A stretch of DNA of 9,418 nt from Anaerolineaceae bacterium (GTDB lineage Bacteria; Chloroflexota; Anaerolineae; Anaerolineales; Anaerolineaceae), in the NCBI GenBank assembly GCA_021107195.1, contig JAIOTF010000112.1, positions 1-9,418 on the forward strand. Direction: 5' to 3'. A program made the translations under genes and the position numbers. Every line of letters starts with the position of its first letter. The stretch's first letter is position 1. Below, piece after piece: positions 1 through 7,300 of this stretch. Under the pieces are notes generated by a model. The model had not been told where the DNA came from and did no database searches. It was given only the letters and a program-made list of their open reading frames with translations.

Positions 1-690
1 AGCAGCAGATACAGCGGAAATGCGTTTAAAGAACGCTGCTCGCGGGCTTTCCAGTGCAATCAGTTTTTCATACTCCGGCCATAAAACCATCTGTTCCACA
101 GAAACTTCCCAGGGGAGTATCCAAACATCGGGGAACCCCGCTTCCAATACAATCTGTGCTGCTTCCGGATCGCCAAAGAAATTAAATTCGGCCGTCCAGG
201 AAGCATTACCCATCGCCTTGTAAGCACCACCCATCACAACCAGCCGCGGAACACGTGCCGCAAAATCAGGCATCATGCGCAAGGCCAGTGCCAGGTTGGT
301 CAACGGTCCTAAGGCAACCAGAGTAAAATCGCCTGTTTTTTCAGCTTCCTGCACCATACGGATCAATGCCAGCGCGGCCGCTTCTTCTTCCGGTTGGTGT
401 TGAGGAGCGCCAAGCTGCTGCGTTGCATCTCCCAAACCATCCCTTCCCATTAAACCCGAAGGGGGAATTGGATCACTGATTAAAGGAAGAGAAGCGCCGC
501 GATAATAGGGATTATCCATTTGCAGCAGGTCCAGCACATGACCCACATTCAACACAACCTGCGGCAGGCCGACATTGCCGACAACCGTGGTAATTCCCAA
601 GACCTCCACCTCAGGGTCGGTTAATGCCATCAACAAAGCATGTGCGTCGTCTACTCCCATATCGGTATCAATGATCAAACGTTTGGTCAT
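1..690 (-). CDS. Inosine-uridine-preferring nucleoside hydrolase, C-terminus cut by window edge
   Basis: The enzyme hydrolyses the N-glycosidic bond of ribonucleosides to give free base and ribose, in the cytoplasm, for nucleoside salvage. The first 230 residues are present. The family signature lies at residues 8-16 (DTDMGVDDA), giving the Ca-binding Asp8, Asp10, Asp14 and Asp15 equivalents. Asn39 (VVGN), the ALGPLTNLALAL block (127-138), MGGA (153-156) and AEFNFFGDPEAA (167-178, with Glu168 and Asn170) all match substrate-site blocks of the family. Family members are usually 310-330 residues, so about 80-100 residues lie outside the window, including the late His-Asp pair. The ATG at 690 has a good ribosome site (GGAGAG) about 5 bases upstream. 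The gene follows the ribokinase by 63 bp on the same strand, so it is probably the third gene of that operon. Base preference (purine, pyrimidine or deoxy) cannot be read from the sequence. Confidence 0.95.
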   Translation of the reverse strand, partial: MTKRLIIDTDMGVDDAHALLMALTDPEVEVLGITTVVGNVGLPQVVLNVGHVLDLLQMDNPYYRGASLPLISDPIPPSGLMGRDGLGDATQQLGAPQHQPEEEAAALALIRMVQEAEKTGDFTLVALGPLTNLALALRMMPDFAARVPRLVVMGGAYKAMGNASWTAEFNFFGDPEAAQIVLEAGFPDVWILPWEVSVEQMVLWPEYEKLIALESPRAAFFKRISAVSAA

Positions 691-753
691 CGTCTCTCCA
701 TAATCAACAGTTATCACTTCGAGTCCGGGCTGATTTAAGCCTGGATCATTTTT

Positions 754-1665
754 CTAGTTTTGCAATAATGCCAACAGCTCTTCACGGTTTGCCAAAGAAG
801 GCTGAGCACCGATGCGGGTCGTCGAAATTGCGCCGCCAGCCATACCCCAGCGCAAGGCTTCCTGCATGGGTAATCCTTCCGAAAGGCCGGCAGCCAGGGC
901 ACCATTAAAGGCATCTCCGGCGGCCACAGTATCCACCGCATCCACTTTGAAAGCGGGTAAGAATACCGCCTGCTGACCATCATGCCAATATGCACCTTTG
1001 CTGCCCATCTTGACCACGACCTGGCGGGCACCACGTTCCTGCAGCACCTGTGCTGCCTGACCAGCGCTGACTTCATCATCAACAGTAAAGCCCACCAAAG
1101 CCGATGCTTCGGATTCATTGGGGGTTATGATATCAATATATGCGTATAATTCATCCGGCAATGTCTTAACAGGCGCCGGGTCAAAGATCACAGTTACACC
1201 CTGCTCATGCGCCAGCCTGGCAGCAGCCACCACTGTTTCCATCGGCACTTCCAATTGCAACAGAAGCTGCCCGCCCGCTTGCAAAGCACTCTCCAAGCGG
1301 TCAAGATCTGATTCACCAACAGTGCCATTCGCACCTGCCACAATCACAATCTCGTTTTCAGCTTGATCGTCTACAAAGATCACCGCTGTGCCTGAAGGCT
1401 GTTCGTCATCCTGCATCACTGAGGAAATGTCAACGCCATTCTGCTGTAAACTTTCGAGCAGGTTATCTCCAAAAACATCCTTGCCGACCCGCCCCACCAT
1501 GCAAGCAGGAACGCCAAGTTTTGCAGCAGCCACAGCCTGATTGGCGCCCTTACCACCAGGCGCAGTGAAAAATGTATGACCAATCAGGGTCTCTCCAGGC
1601 CGCGGGAACCGCGGAGTTTGCACAACAAGATCCATATTGATACTGCCAAGAATGATAACTGCCAT
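754..1665 (-). CDS. rbsK: Ribokinase (PfkB/RbsK family)
   Basis: This is a cytoplasmic ATP-dependent sugar kinase, most likely converting D-ribose to ribose 5-phosphate. At 303 residues it has normal ribokinase length. Visible blocks are the N-terminal sugar-binding SINMD (8-12), the PfkB signature 1 region GGKGANQAVAAAKLG (37-51), LEVP (138-141), TPNE (181-184), KMGSKG (219-224), and signature 2 DTVAAGDAFNGALA (245-258), in which Asp251 is the expected catalytic base next to the anion-hole glycine. The ATG at 1665 is preceded by AGAAGGG about 8 bases upstream. The neighbours support ribose as substrate: a nucleoside hydrolase that would release ribose follows, and a GntR regulator precedes it by 39 bp. 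Other PfkB sugars or nucleosides cannot be excluded. The SINMD and GGKGANQ combination favours true ribokinase. Confidence 0.93.
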   Translation of the reverse strand: MAVIILGSINMDLVVQTPRFPRPGETLIGHTFFTAPGGKGANQAVAAAKLGVPACMVGRVGKDVFGDNLLESLQQNGVDISSVMQDDEQPSGTAVIFVDDQAENEIVIVAGANGTVGESDLDRLESALQAGGQLLLQLEVPMETVVAAARLAHEQGVTVIFDPAPVKTLPDELYAYIDIITPNESEASALVGFTVDDEVSAGQAAQVLQERGARQVVVKMGSKGAYWHDGQQAVFLPAFKVDAVDTVAAGDAFNGALAAGLSEGLPMQEALRWGMAGGAISTTRIGAQPSLANREELLALLQN

Positions 1666-1682
1666 CAGTAAACCCTTCTTTT

Positions 1683-1704
1683 CGCCGTCGCTGCTTACAG
1701 CGGC
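1683..1704 (-). other. Intercistronic hairpin between regulator and ribokinase
   Basis: Immediately after the regulator stop codon the transcript can fold a short stem: CGCTG (1698-1702 on the minus strand) pairs with CAGCG (1689-1693) around a 4-base loop, with possible extension by nearby GCCG/CGGC. No U-run follows; the next bases are A/G-rich and form the ribokinase ribosome site. It is therefore not a convincing terminator. It could affect mRNA stability or moderate the regulator-to-kinase expression ratio. Confidence 0.3.
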
Positions 1705-2448
1705 TTAACCCGTCAGCCGACGGACAGCACGGAACGTGAATTCATACCGGTCTGCTCGATTCAACAACAAGGTGTGCTCAATGGGTGTGCCATCCTCCAG
1801 ATAGGTGGTCCCTTCACGTACAAGAAGCGCACTATCGACAGGTACAGCCAAAAGCTCTGCCTGGTACTCGTCAGCATAACTTATCTTAATGACGTATTCA
1901 GCATACCCCAATTGATAATTGTACTGGTTTTCAAGCAAAGCATACAAAGAACCTGACGCCAAATCTTTTTCGCTTAAATCCGGACACAAATGGACTGACA
2001 GATAAGCTATATTGATCGCCATCGGCTTCCCATCGGCCAACCGAAGACGATCAATGCGATATATCTTGTCTTTTTTCTTTATCTTCAGAATCCGGGCCAT
2101 TTTTTTTGAGGGCAGTTCGCTGGAAAAATTCAACATACGGGAGCCAGGTTCCAACCCGCGCTGGTGCATTTCCTCAGTAAAGCTCTCCAAATGCATCAAG
2201 CCGTCACTCAAGCGTTCAGCAGCCACAAAGGTGCCCCGCCCCTTAACGCGATACACTAACCCATCCAGGATAAGGGAGCCAATCGCCAGCCGTGCAGTAT
2301 TACGGCTGACACGATATTGATCTGTCAGTTCGTTTTCGGAAGGAATCTGGTCACCCGGAACTAATTCCCCTTTTTCAATCCGGGTTCGAAGCACCTCTCC
2401 TATTTGTTGATATAGCGGAGTATAGCTGTTGCGGTCGAGAACTTCCAT
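1705..2448 (-). CDS. GntR-family transcriptional regulator, HutC/UTRA subfamily
   Basis: This DNA-binding repressor has a ligand-sensing UTRA domain. The N-terminal winged helix-turn-helix spans about residues 9-76. It shows the GntR pattern PLYQQIGEVLRTRIEKGEL, then PGDQIPSENELTDQYRVSRNT and a wing ending in GRGTFVA (71-76). Residues about 95-240 fit UTRA, with alternating hydrophobic strands and the typical ending EHTLLLN...YEFTFRAVR. At 247 residues it has normal family length. A basic KIKKKDK run (122-128) lies at the UTRA start. The ATG at 2448 has only a weak ribosome site. It is the first gene of the operon with ribokinase and nucleoside hydrolase, so the likely ligand is a nucleoside, ribose or a phosphorylated derivative (inference). 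A strong promoter with an overlapping-leader inverted repeat lies directly upstream, suggesting autoregulation of the whole operon. Confidence 0.94.
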   Translation of the reverse strand: MEVLDRNSYTPLYQQIGEVLRTRIEKGELVPGDQIPSENELTDQYRVSRNTARLAIGSLILDGLVYRVKGRGTFVAAERLSDGLMHLESFTEEMHQRGLEPGSRMLNFSSELPSKKMARILKIKKKDKIYRIDRLRLADGKPMAINIAYLSVHLCPDLSEKDLASGSLYALLENQYNYQLGYAEYVIKISYADEYQAELLAVPVDSALLVREGTTYLEDGTPIEHTLLLNRADRYEFTFRAVRRLTG

Positions 2449-2477
2449 AGGATGATATATCTCTGCCTTTAAAGGTT

Positions 2478-2493
2478 GTTGGGTTGTACCAAC
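2478..2493. promoter_or_regulatory. Candidate operator for the GntR regulator
   Basis: A 16-bp inverted repeat, GTTGGGTTGTACCAAC, has perfect 5-bp arms (GTTGG and CCAAC). A nested 11-bp repeat, GTTG-TAC-CAAC, lies inside it. It sits about 20 bp downstream of the -10 box of the regulator promoter and 30 bp before the start codon, inside the expected leader. HutC-type regulators commonly bind short GT/AC-rich palindromes near their own promoter, so position and symmetry suit a roadblock operator. Binding itself is inferred. Confidence 0.5.
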
Positions 2494-2512
2494 ATCTCAA
2501 CTACATTTTCCC

Positions 2513-2541
2513 ATTATACGGACTATGCAAGAGAAAGTCAA
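2513..2541 (-). promoter_or_regulatory. Sigma70-type promoter of the regulator-ribokinase-hydrolase operon
   Basis: On the minus strand the -35 box is TTGACT (2536-2541) and the -10 box is TATAAT (2513-2518), separated by exactly 17 bp. This is near-perfect consensus. Transcription would start around 2505-2507, leaving a leader of roughly 57 bases that contains the inverted repeat at 2478-2493. It lies downstream of the hairpin that ends the preceding operon, so the two operons appear to be separate transcription units. Confidence 0.8.
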
Positions 2542-2574
2542 GGCATCCCGAAACAGTGTTTTGTCTATAAAATA

Positions 2575-2604
2575 TTCAATCGATTGCTTTCGCAACCGAT
2601 TGAA
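2575..2604 (-). terminator. Hairpin terminator after the three-gene envelope operon
   Basis: A stem of about 13 bp with one A/C-type mismatch is formed by 2592-2604 and 2575-2587 around a 4-base loop. On the minus-strand RNA the loop is GAAA closed by C-G, a stable GNRA tetraloop. The tail reads roughly UAUUUUAUAG, which is U-rich but not a clean run, so termination may be moderate. It lies 40-70 bp after the 163-residue gene stop and upstream of the next promoter, the right place for a terminator. Confidence 0.6.
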
Positions 2605-2622
2605 GCTTTATTCTTTACTACC

Positions 2623-2638
2623 CTCATCGAATGATGAG
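2623..2638. repeat. Short perfect inverted repeat beside the stop codon
   Basis: CTCATC-GAAT-GATGAG has perfect 6-bp arms and a 4-base loop. It begins 6 bases after the stop codon of the 163-residue gene and precedes the larger hairpin at 2575-2604. It has no following U-run on either strand, so it is probably an auxiliary 3' stem rather than a terminator by itself. Confidence 0.4.
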
Positions 2639-2643
2639 AATGT

Positions 2644-3135
2644 TTATCCTTCGCGAGTTTTCAATTTCTGGTAGCGCACCAACATATTCACATTGGTTCC
2701 TACAGTTGACCCTGCGCTAAACAGCATCGTCGCCAGCCCGCCCGCAACAAAGCCCGTCGTCGCAACCGCCGCCAGCAGTTGGGTGATGGCATAGGAAAAT
2801 CCCCAGAATACGAGATGCGCAATCGAACGTTTCACCACCAATTGCTCGTCTTTCTCATATAGTTTCGCGGTCTGCCCCCAGGCAAGGCCAAAGCCCAGGC
2901 CAAAGACCGCCACGAAACCGCCGACAAAAAACACGCTCAAAAAACCAGGCATTGCCCGGTTTAGAAAGATGACATTGATCAGCAGGGTCATTGGGGCCAT
3001 GATGATCCCGATAATATTCGTGCGCATGCGGGCGCGCTGCTCCTTTTTCACCATGCGGATCATGGAAAAGATCATCACGAGCGTCAAGGGAACAGAAAGA
3101 AGGCTTAGCGCGCGGCCTAAAAAGTCTAAGATCAT
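2644..3135 (-). CDS. Multi-pass membrane protein of unknown function, 163 residues
   Basis: I do not recognise the family. The chosen start is the ATG at 3135, which overlaps the stop of the preceding gene (TGATG) and has AGAGGTGG upstream. A longer frame open from 3219 only adds a basic stretch that overlaps the neighbour's zinc ribbon. From 3135 there are about five hydrophobic segments, near residues 4-26, 38-58, 63-87, 104-122 and 124-148. Short basic loops (MVKKEQRARMR, and KLYEKDEQLVVKRS between segments 3 and 4) suggest cytoplasmic loops, and the tail is basic (RYQKLKTREG). The GLAWGQTAKLYEKDEQLVVKRS loop faintly recalls CcdC/DUF1453-like small membrane proteins, but this is a guess. 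It is the last gene of a translationally coupled trio and is followed by a hairpin. It may anchor or assist the two larger products at the membrane (inference). Confidence 0.85.
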   Translation of the reverse strand: MILDFLGRALSLLSVPLTLVMIFSMIRMVKKEQRARMRTNIIGIIMAPMTLLINVIFLNRAMPGFLSVFFVGGFVAVFGLGFGLAWGQTAKLYEKDEQLVVKRSIAHLVFWGFSYAITQLLAAVATTGFVAGGLATMLFSAGSTVGTNVNMLVRYQKLKTREG

Positions 3136-4334
3136 CACCCACCTCTTTCGGATTGCTGATGACCGCATTTTGTACAGAACTTCACGCCGGGGCGCATTGC
3201 TGCGCCGCATTTTGTGCAAAAACGCTGTTTTTCTGCACTTACCGGTGTCTTTTCTTCTCTCGCCGGCGCCATCTCTTCCTTCACTGGTGCCATTTCTTCC
3301 TGTATCGGCGTTTCTTCTATCTCGCTGTCTTCCGGCAAGCCAATCCGGAACAGCAATTTAGAAAGCTCAATCCCATTCACTGCCGTCAGTTGCAGCCAAT
3401 GCTGCCCGTCCGTCCCAGGGGCAGCCTCCAGCACAAGATTGGTTCCCACACCAACCACAAAGGCCAGATGAAAACCTGTTAGCTCTTCCTCCATCTGCCG
3501 GATCGCACAGGAACCAAATGACAACATGGGCACCAGGGCATCCGCCAGAGAAATAACAAAATCGTTCGGGTAATACAGGTCGTCATTTCTCTTATCCAGA
3601 TAACCCATACCGGCCAATTCGTCCAGCAGCCCCGAAATCTTCTCTTCGCTGACCGTGAATTCCAGATTGGGAAACAAATAGGGAAGCAGAGCAGACAACC
3701 ACATCAGATCATCGCCCATCTGAATTTCCATCGCGCGCTGCCAAAGCGCCTGGGGAGTAAAAGCAAACGAGATCTGCCTGTCATTCTGCAGCTTGCTTAA
3801 TAGTCTCAGCGTGTGGATCCAGTCCAGAACACAGCAAAAAACAAGGGCGGCTTTTGAAGGCAGCGGCAAGGCAAATTCCAATCCATCCAGCCGCGGGCCG
3901 ATCATTAAATGCTCCAGAAGAGCATCCGACACCTGACCGGGCGAAACGCCAGGCCGGATCACATAGCGGTTTTCCGCCTTACGTTCGGTGAAGATGACTA
4001 ACTCATCGTCCTGGAACCCGCCTGCACTGTACATCTCCGTCACCAGGATTTCCTGCAAATCCCCCAGCACAAGTTGAACACTCGTTTTGGGGTGCTGAAG
4101 CGCCCGCATTGCCAACCTGGCCTGAACGCTCAAACTGGATATGCCCTGCTGTCCTTGTCCATCCAGCCAGTCGCTTTTCTCCAAAACCCCGCCTGGCTGA
4201 ATGCGCATCGCGGCATCATCCTCAGAGAACAATCCCTGAAGCGGTGAAACTGCACCTGGCTTTCCACCAGCCAGCAGCAAAAGCTGGCTTAATTCCTGTC
4301 CGTTGATATTCAATGGCTGTAACGCTGCTTTCAT
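3135..4334 (-). CDS. Unknown soluble protein with C-terminal zinc ribbon, 399 residues
   Basis: No signal peptide or clear membrane helix is visible, so it is probably cytoplasmic. Residues 1-330 form a mixed alpha/beta region I cannot assign. Within it, about 228-262 (EEKISGLLDELAGMGYLDKRNDDLYY) looks like a winged-helix shape with the usual L..L...GYL turn. Residues about 340-366 are a low-complexity linker of four EExxPxx-type heptads. Residues 371-392 are a four-cysteine zinc ribbon (FCTKCG...KFCTKCG; Cys373, 376, 387, 390). The start at 4334 overlaps the stop of the 1102-residue gene by ATGA. The ribosome site GGGAGGTGAGG lies inside the end of that gene, so the two are translationally coupled. 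The stop overlaps the next start (TGATG). Coupled synthesis suggests it acts with the large envelope protein, perhaps as a cytoplasmic partner or chaperone (inference). The zinc ribbon resembles those of the two small membrane proteins upstream. Confidence 0.88.
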   Translation of the reverse strand: MKAALQPLNINGQELSQLLLLAGGKPGAVSPLQGLFSEDDAAMRIQPGGVLEKSDWLDGQGQQGISSLSVQARLAMRALQHPKTSVQLVLGDLQEILVTEMYSAGGFQDDELVIFTERKAENRYVIRPGVSPGQVSDALLEHLMIGPRLDGLEFALPLPSKAALVFCCVLDWIHTLRLLSKLQNDRQISFAFTPQALWQRAMEIQMGDDLMWLSALLPYLFPNLEFTVSEEKISGLLDELAGMGYLDKRNDDLYYPNDFVISLADALVPMLSFGSCAIRQMEEELTGFHLAFVVGVGTNLVLEAAPGTDGQHWLQLTAVNGIELSKLLFRIGLPEDSEIEETPIQEEMAPVKEEMAPAREEKTPVSAEKQRFCTKCGAAMRPGVKFCTKCGHQQSERGG

Positions 4335-7300
4335 CCCTCACCTCCCAGATTCGGCGGTAATCCCATGTATTCGGTATAGTTCTTCCAGACCTCTTCCAGT
4401 TTATCTCCACTGAGGTAATAATTTGGATCGTTTTTCAATCGCATTACATCATCCATCCATCCCGGCATATCTGCTCCGCTGCCCGCATTGCTCGCCTTCC
4501 ATACGCGGGGCGCATGCTTGCCTTCCTGGCGCAGCACCGCCAGAGGATCGATCGGGCCGCCGGTCTCGCTTATTTGCGCATTCACATGGCAATGGACCAG
4601 ACGCCGCGCATCTGCAGTAACATCTCCTGACACTGTCTGGAAGCGGGGCGCTGCTTCCATCTGCCCGAACTCTTTCATCAGCGTCTCCTGCATCGGCGCC
4701 GCATCCGGATGGGCATTGAACATCACCCCGCCATCCTCCAGACGTACGGCGCTCTGTCCTTCACAAGCCATATCCATCTTGTGCCAGTGGGCCAGACCCT
4801 CGCTGTTGTATCCCACCGAAACAGGTACATCTGGGCTGGCATGCACCCCGGAGAACATGCTCACCTCCGCTGTATCAGCATTCACCCCCGCCTGCCGTAA
4901 AGCGTCATCGAAATGTGCTTTGAACAGCTCTTCAGCCTGGCGGCCTGCTGACCCCACCAGATTGCTGTCCTGCGCAATCACCGTCGCATCCCAGTCCGCA
5001 TACCCACCCACAGCCTGCGGATTCAAGGGCCGCGCTCCGGTTCCGGTAACGGTCACGTTTTTCAGGTAACTGCTGGCTGATTGTCCATTCAGGTCGATAT
5101 TGTCCAGCGCACGGAAAGCTTCCGCCGCGGCATTCCTGGCGACCTTGTCCCGCGTCTGATATACGGCCTGCTGCACCCGGTTTGGCACCAAGCCATCCTG
5201 CACGGCCTCTTTGTAAGATGCGTTATTTATCAGGTTCCTGGCGATCTCATCTTGCGGTGTCAATGTATAGGAAGGGTTCCCCGGAGACAGGACATTGTTA
5301 ATGTGCGGATCAACCTGAGCCCCTTCATCAAGGATACGCCGCACATTATCAGCCAGGCCAGTATCAATCTGGCTGATGCGGTCCAGACCATTCTCCATGC
5401 CAACTCGCATCAGGGCATTATTCCCCGGTGGCCGGTAGACGGGACTAGCCAGATTGGTTTGCGCACCATTTCCCCAACTCGACTTGACGACAGGCAGCTT
5501 TGCAGCCAGTTTGGGGACCACCCCCAGCTTTTCGCCGGTGCCCTGCCACAAATGTACCGGCATCTCGGGATCGTCTTGAAGGGCAGCGATTCCCCTCTCA
5601 GCCCTGACATTGATCCTCTTCTCAAGATATTTTATAGTTGCCTTGCCGATCACTTTTGGTGTTGCGGGCCGAGGGCCTTTCCCACTTATATAATCCAATA
5701 ACAACGATAATCCCGCTTCCTTTATCACTGACCCGGCAGCGTCTGTGCCAGTTTTGCCCAGCATCATCGCCCGCCGGCGGGCATATATCGCACTGATAAA
5801 GGCCTTGGTGGGCATGAAGATCAAGTTAGAAGCACCCAGGGTAAGCAAATCGGCTCCGACCTCTAAGGCGGACATTTTATGGCTGCGCAGAATACTATTG
5901 ACCTCGGCTTCCTGGCGCTTATTGAAGTCCCACACACGCTCCCATTCCGCGCGCGCTTCATCCTCGCGGTCTAACACCAGACGCGAATTGATCATTCTTT
6001 CCAGGCGCTGCAGGCCGTCGGCATCCCATTTCCCATCGCGGTAGACAACCTCCTGCAAATCGTCCAGCAGGTCAACCAGATGTTTGCTTTTCTCGTGCTT
6101 CTTCACCGTTTCCAGCAGCCCACCGCGATAGCGTTTCCACTCCCCTTCCAGGGCGTTCTGGTTAGCCTCCTCTTCCCGTTGGCGGGCCTGCTGGCGGGCC
6201 CGCACCTCATCATTGCGCGCCATCTGGTTCTCATACCAGGCCTGGCGCTCTTTGGCTTCTTTTGCGTCGCGGCGTTCATCCGTCAGGCTATTGGCCTTGG
6301 CTGCCATCCATTCCGCCCACAGCCAGGCGCCGATCAAGGCCGTCGTGCCCATTGCCGAGGCAGTTTGCGCCCCGGCAGGGATCCTATCTGGCGCCTCATC
6401 AGGAGATGCAAAGCCGCCTACTTCCACATCCATTGCCGCCACACGTACGTTCCCTGTTGTGTTATCTACCACCTGAACCTGCACCGTATGCGTGCCCGGC
6501 GGCGGATTGGGGAAATGGAAAGATGAATAATCCCCCAGCACCTGCTCTTCGCTGGCCACATAGCCATCCATGATCCACACCACCGTCAAGGGGCCAATAT
6601 CCTCGCTGTTCCGTTGAATGTTCAGACTGCAATCAATATCCTGCCCGCTGGCAAGGGAAGCATCGCAGCCTGCACTGATCGAAAAAGGCGCGTTGAGGCT
6701 GTCTGACAGATCAGGCGCTTCTTCCAATTGCGGCTGTTCTTCCTGTTGCGGCTGTTCTCCTTGAGGATTAGAAAGATTTATTTGAGGAGTGTGGATTTCA
6801 AGGATAGCACCCAAAGATTCTTCGACGGCAGGACAATGATGATCTATTTCCAGAATCAATTTGTCGTCCAATATTCCGGAGATATTCCGCAACGGCACGC
6901 TGCCAGACGTCGAGCCCTCGTCACTAAGATCCGTGCCACCAGACACAAGACTGATCCTGTAGTATGAACCCTCAAGAGCAATTTGCGCCTCCCCGCTTCC
7001 GCCTTCCAACCGCCACCGTTCATACTCATCCTCCCATACCAGAGACACATCCTGAAAGCTGATCACCGCTGTTCCAGCAGCATAGTAATGTTCGCCTTCT
7101 GACAAGTTGCTGTGCGAGCTTCCATCATCGACACCAGAGATTTTCATTGTCCCGCTCATTGACATCTGATTAAAATCAATCTCCAAAAGCAAGGTTTCAA
7201 TTTCAATTTCAGGATGTTGCAGCCTCAAATCATGCGGATAACGGACTCCATCACCGCCACCGCCATCTGAGAAGTTATACCAGGTCAAACTTCCGTATAA

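Noticed and set aside
735..1118. 127-residue minus-strand reading frame overlapping the ribokinase
   Set aside because: It lies in another frame of the ribokinase gene, and its composition is Trp/Arg/Cys-heavy with no family features. The ribokinase frame carries all the conserved motifs.
1683..1704. Rho-independent terminator after the regulator
   Set aside because: The short stem is followed by A/G-rich sequence and the ribosome site of the next gene, not by a U-run.
3136..3219. Upstream start at 3219 for the 163-residue membrane protein
   Set aside because: The extension overlaps the zinc ribbon codons of the preceding gene and adds a basic non-membrane stretch. The ATG at 3135 has a good ribosome site and stop-start coupling.
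3135..4334. The 399-residue protein as an EspG-type chaperone of a type VII secretion system
   Set aside because: The first residues superficially resemble such chaperones, but no WXG100, FtsK-like ATPase or other secretion components are in the window, and I cannot support the similarity by motif.
4488..5701. Two plus-strand reading frames of about 200 residues opposite the large gene
   Set aside because: They are antisense to a long coherent frame, lack ribosome sites and show low-complexity Ser/Arg/Pro composition typical of shadow frames.
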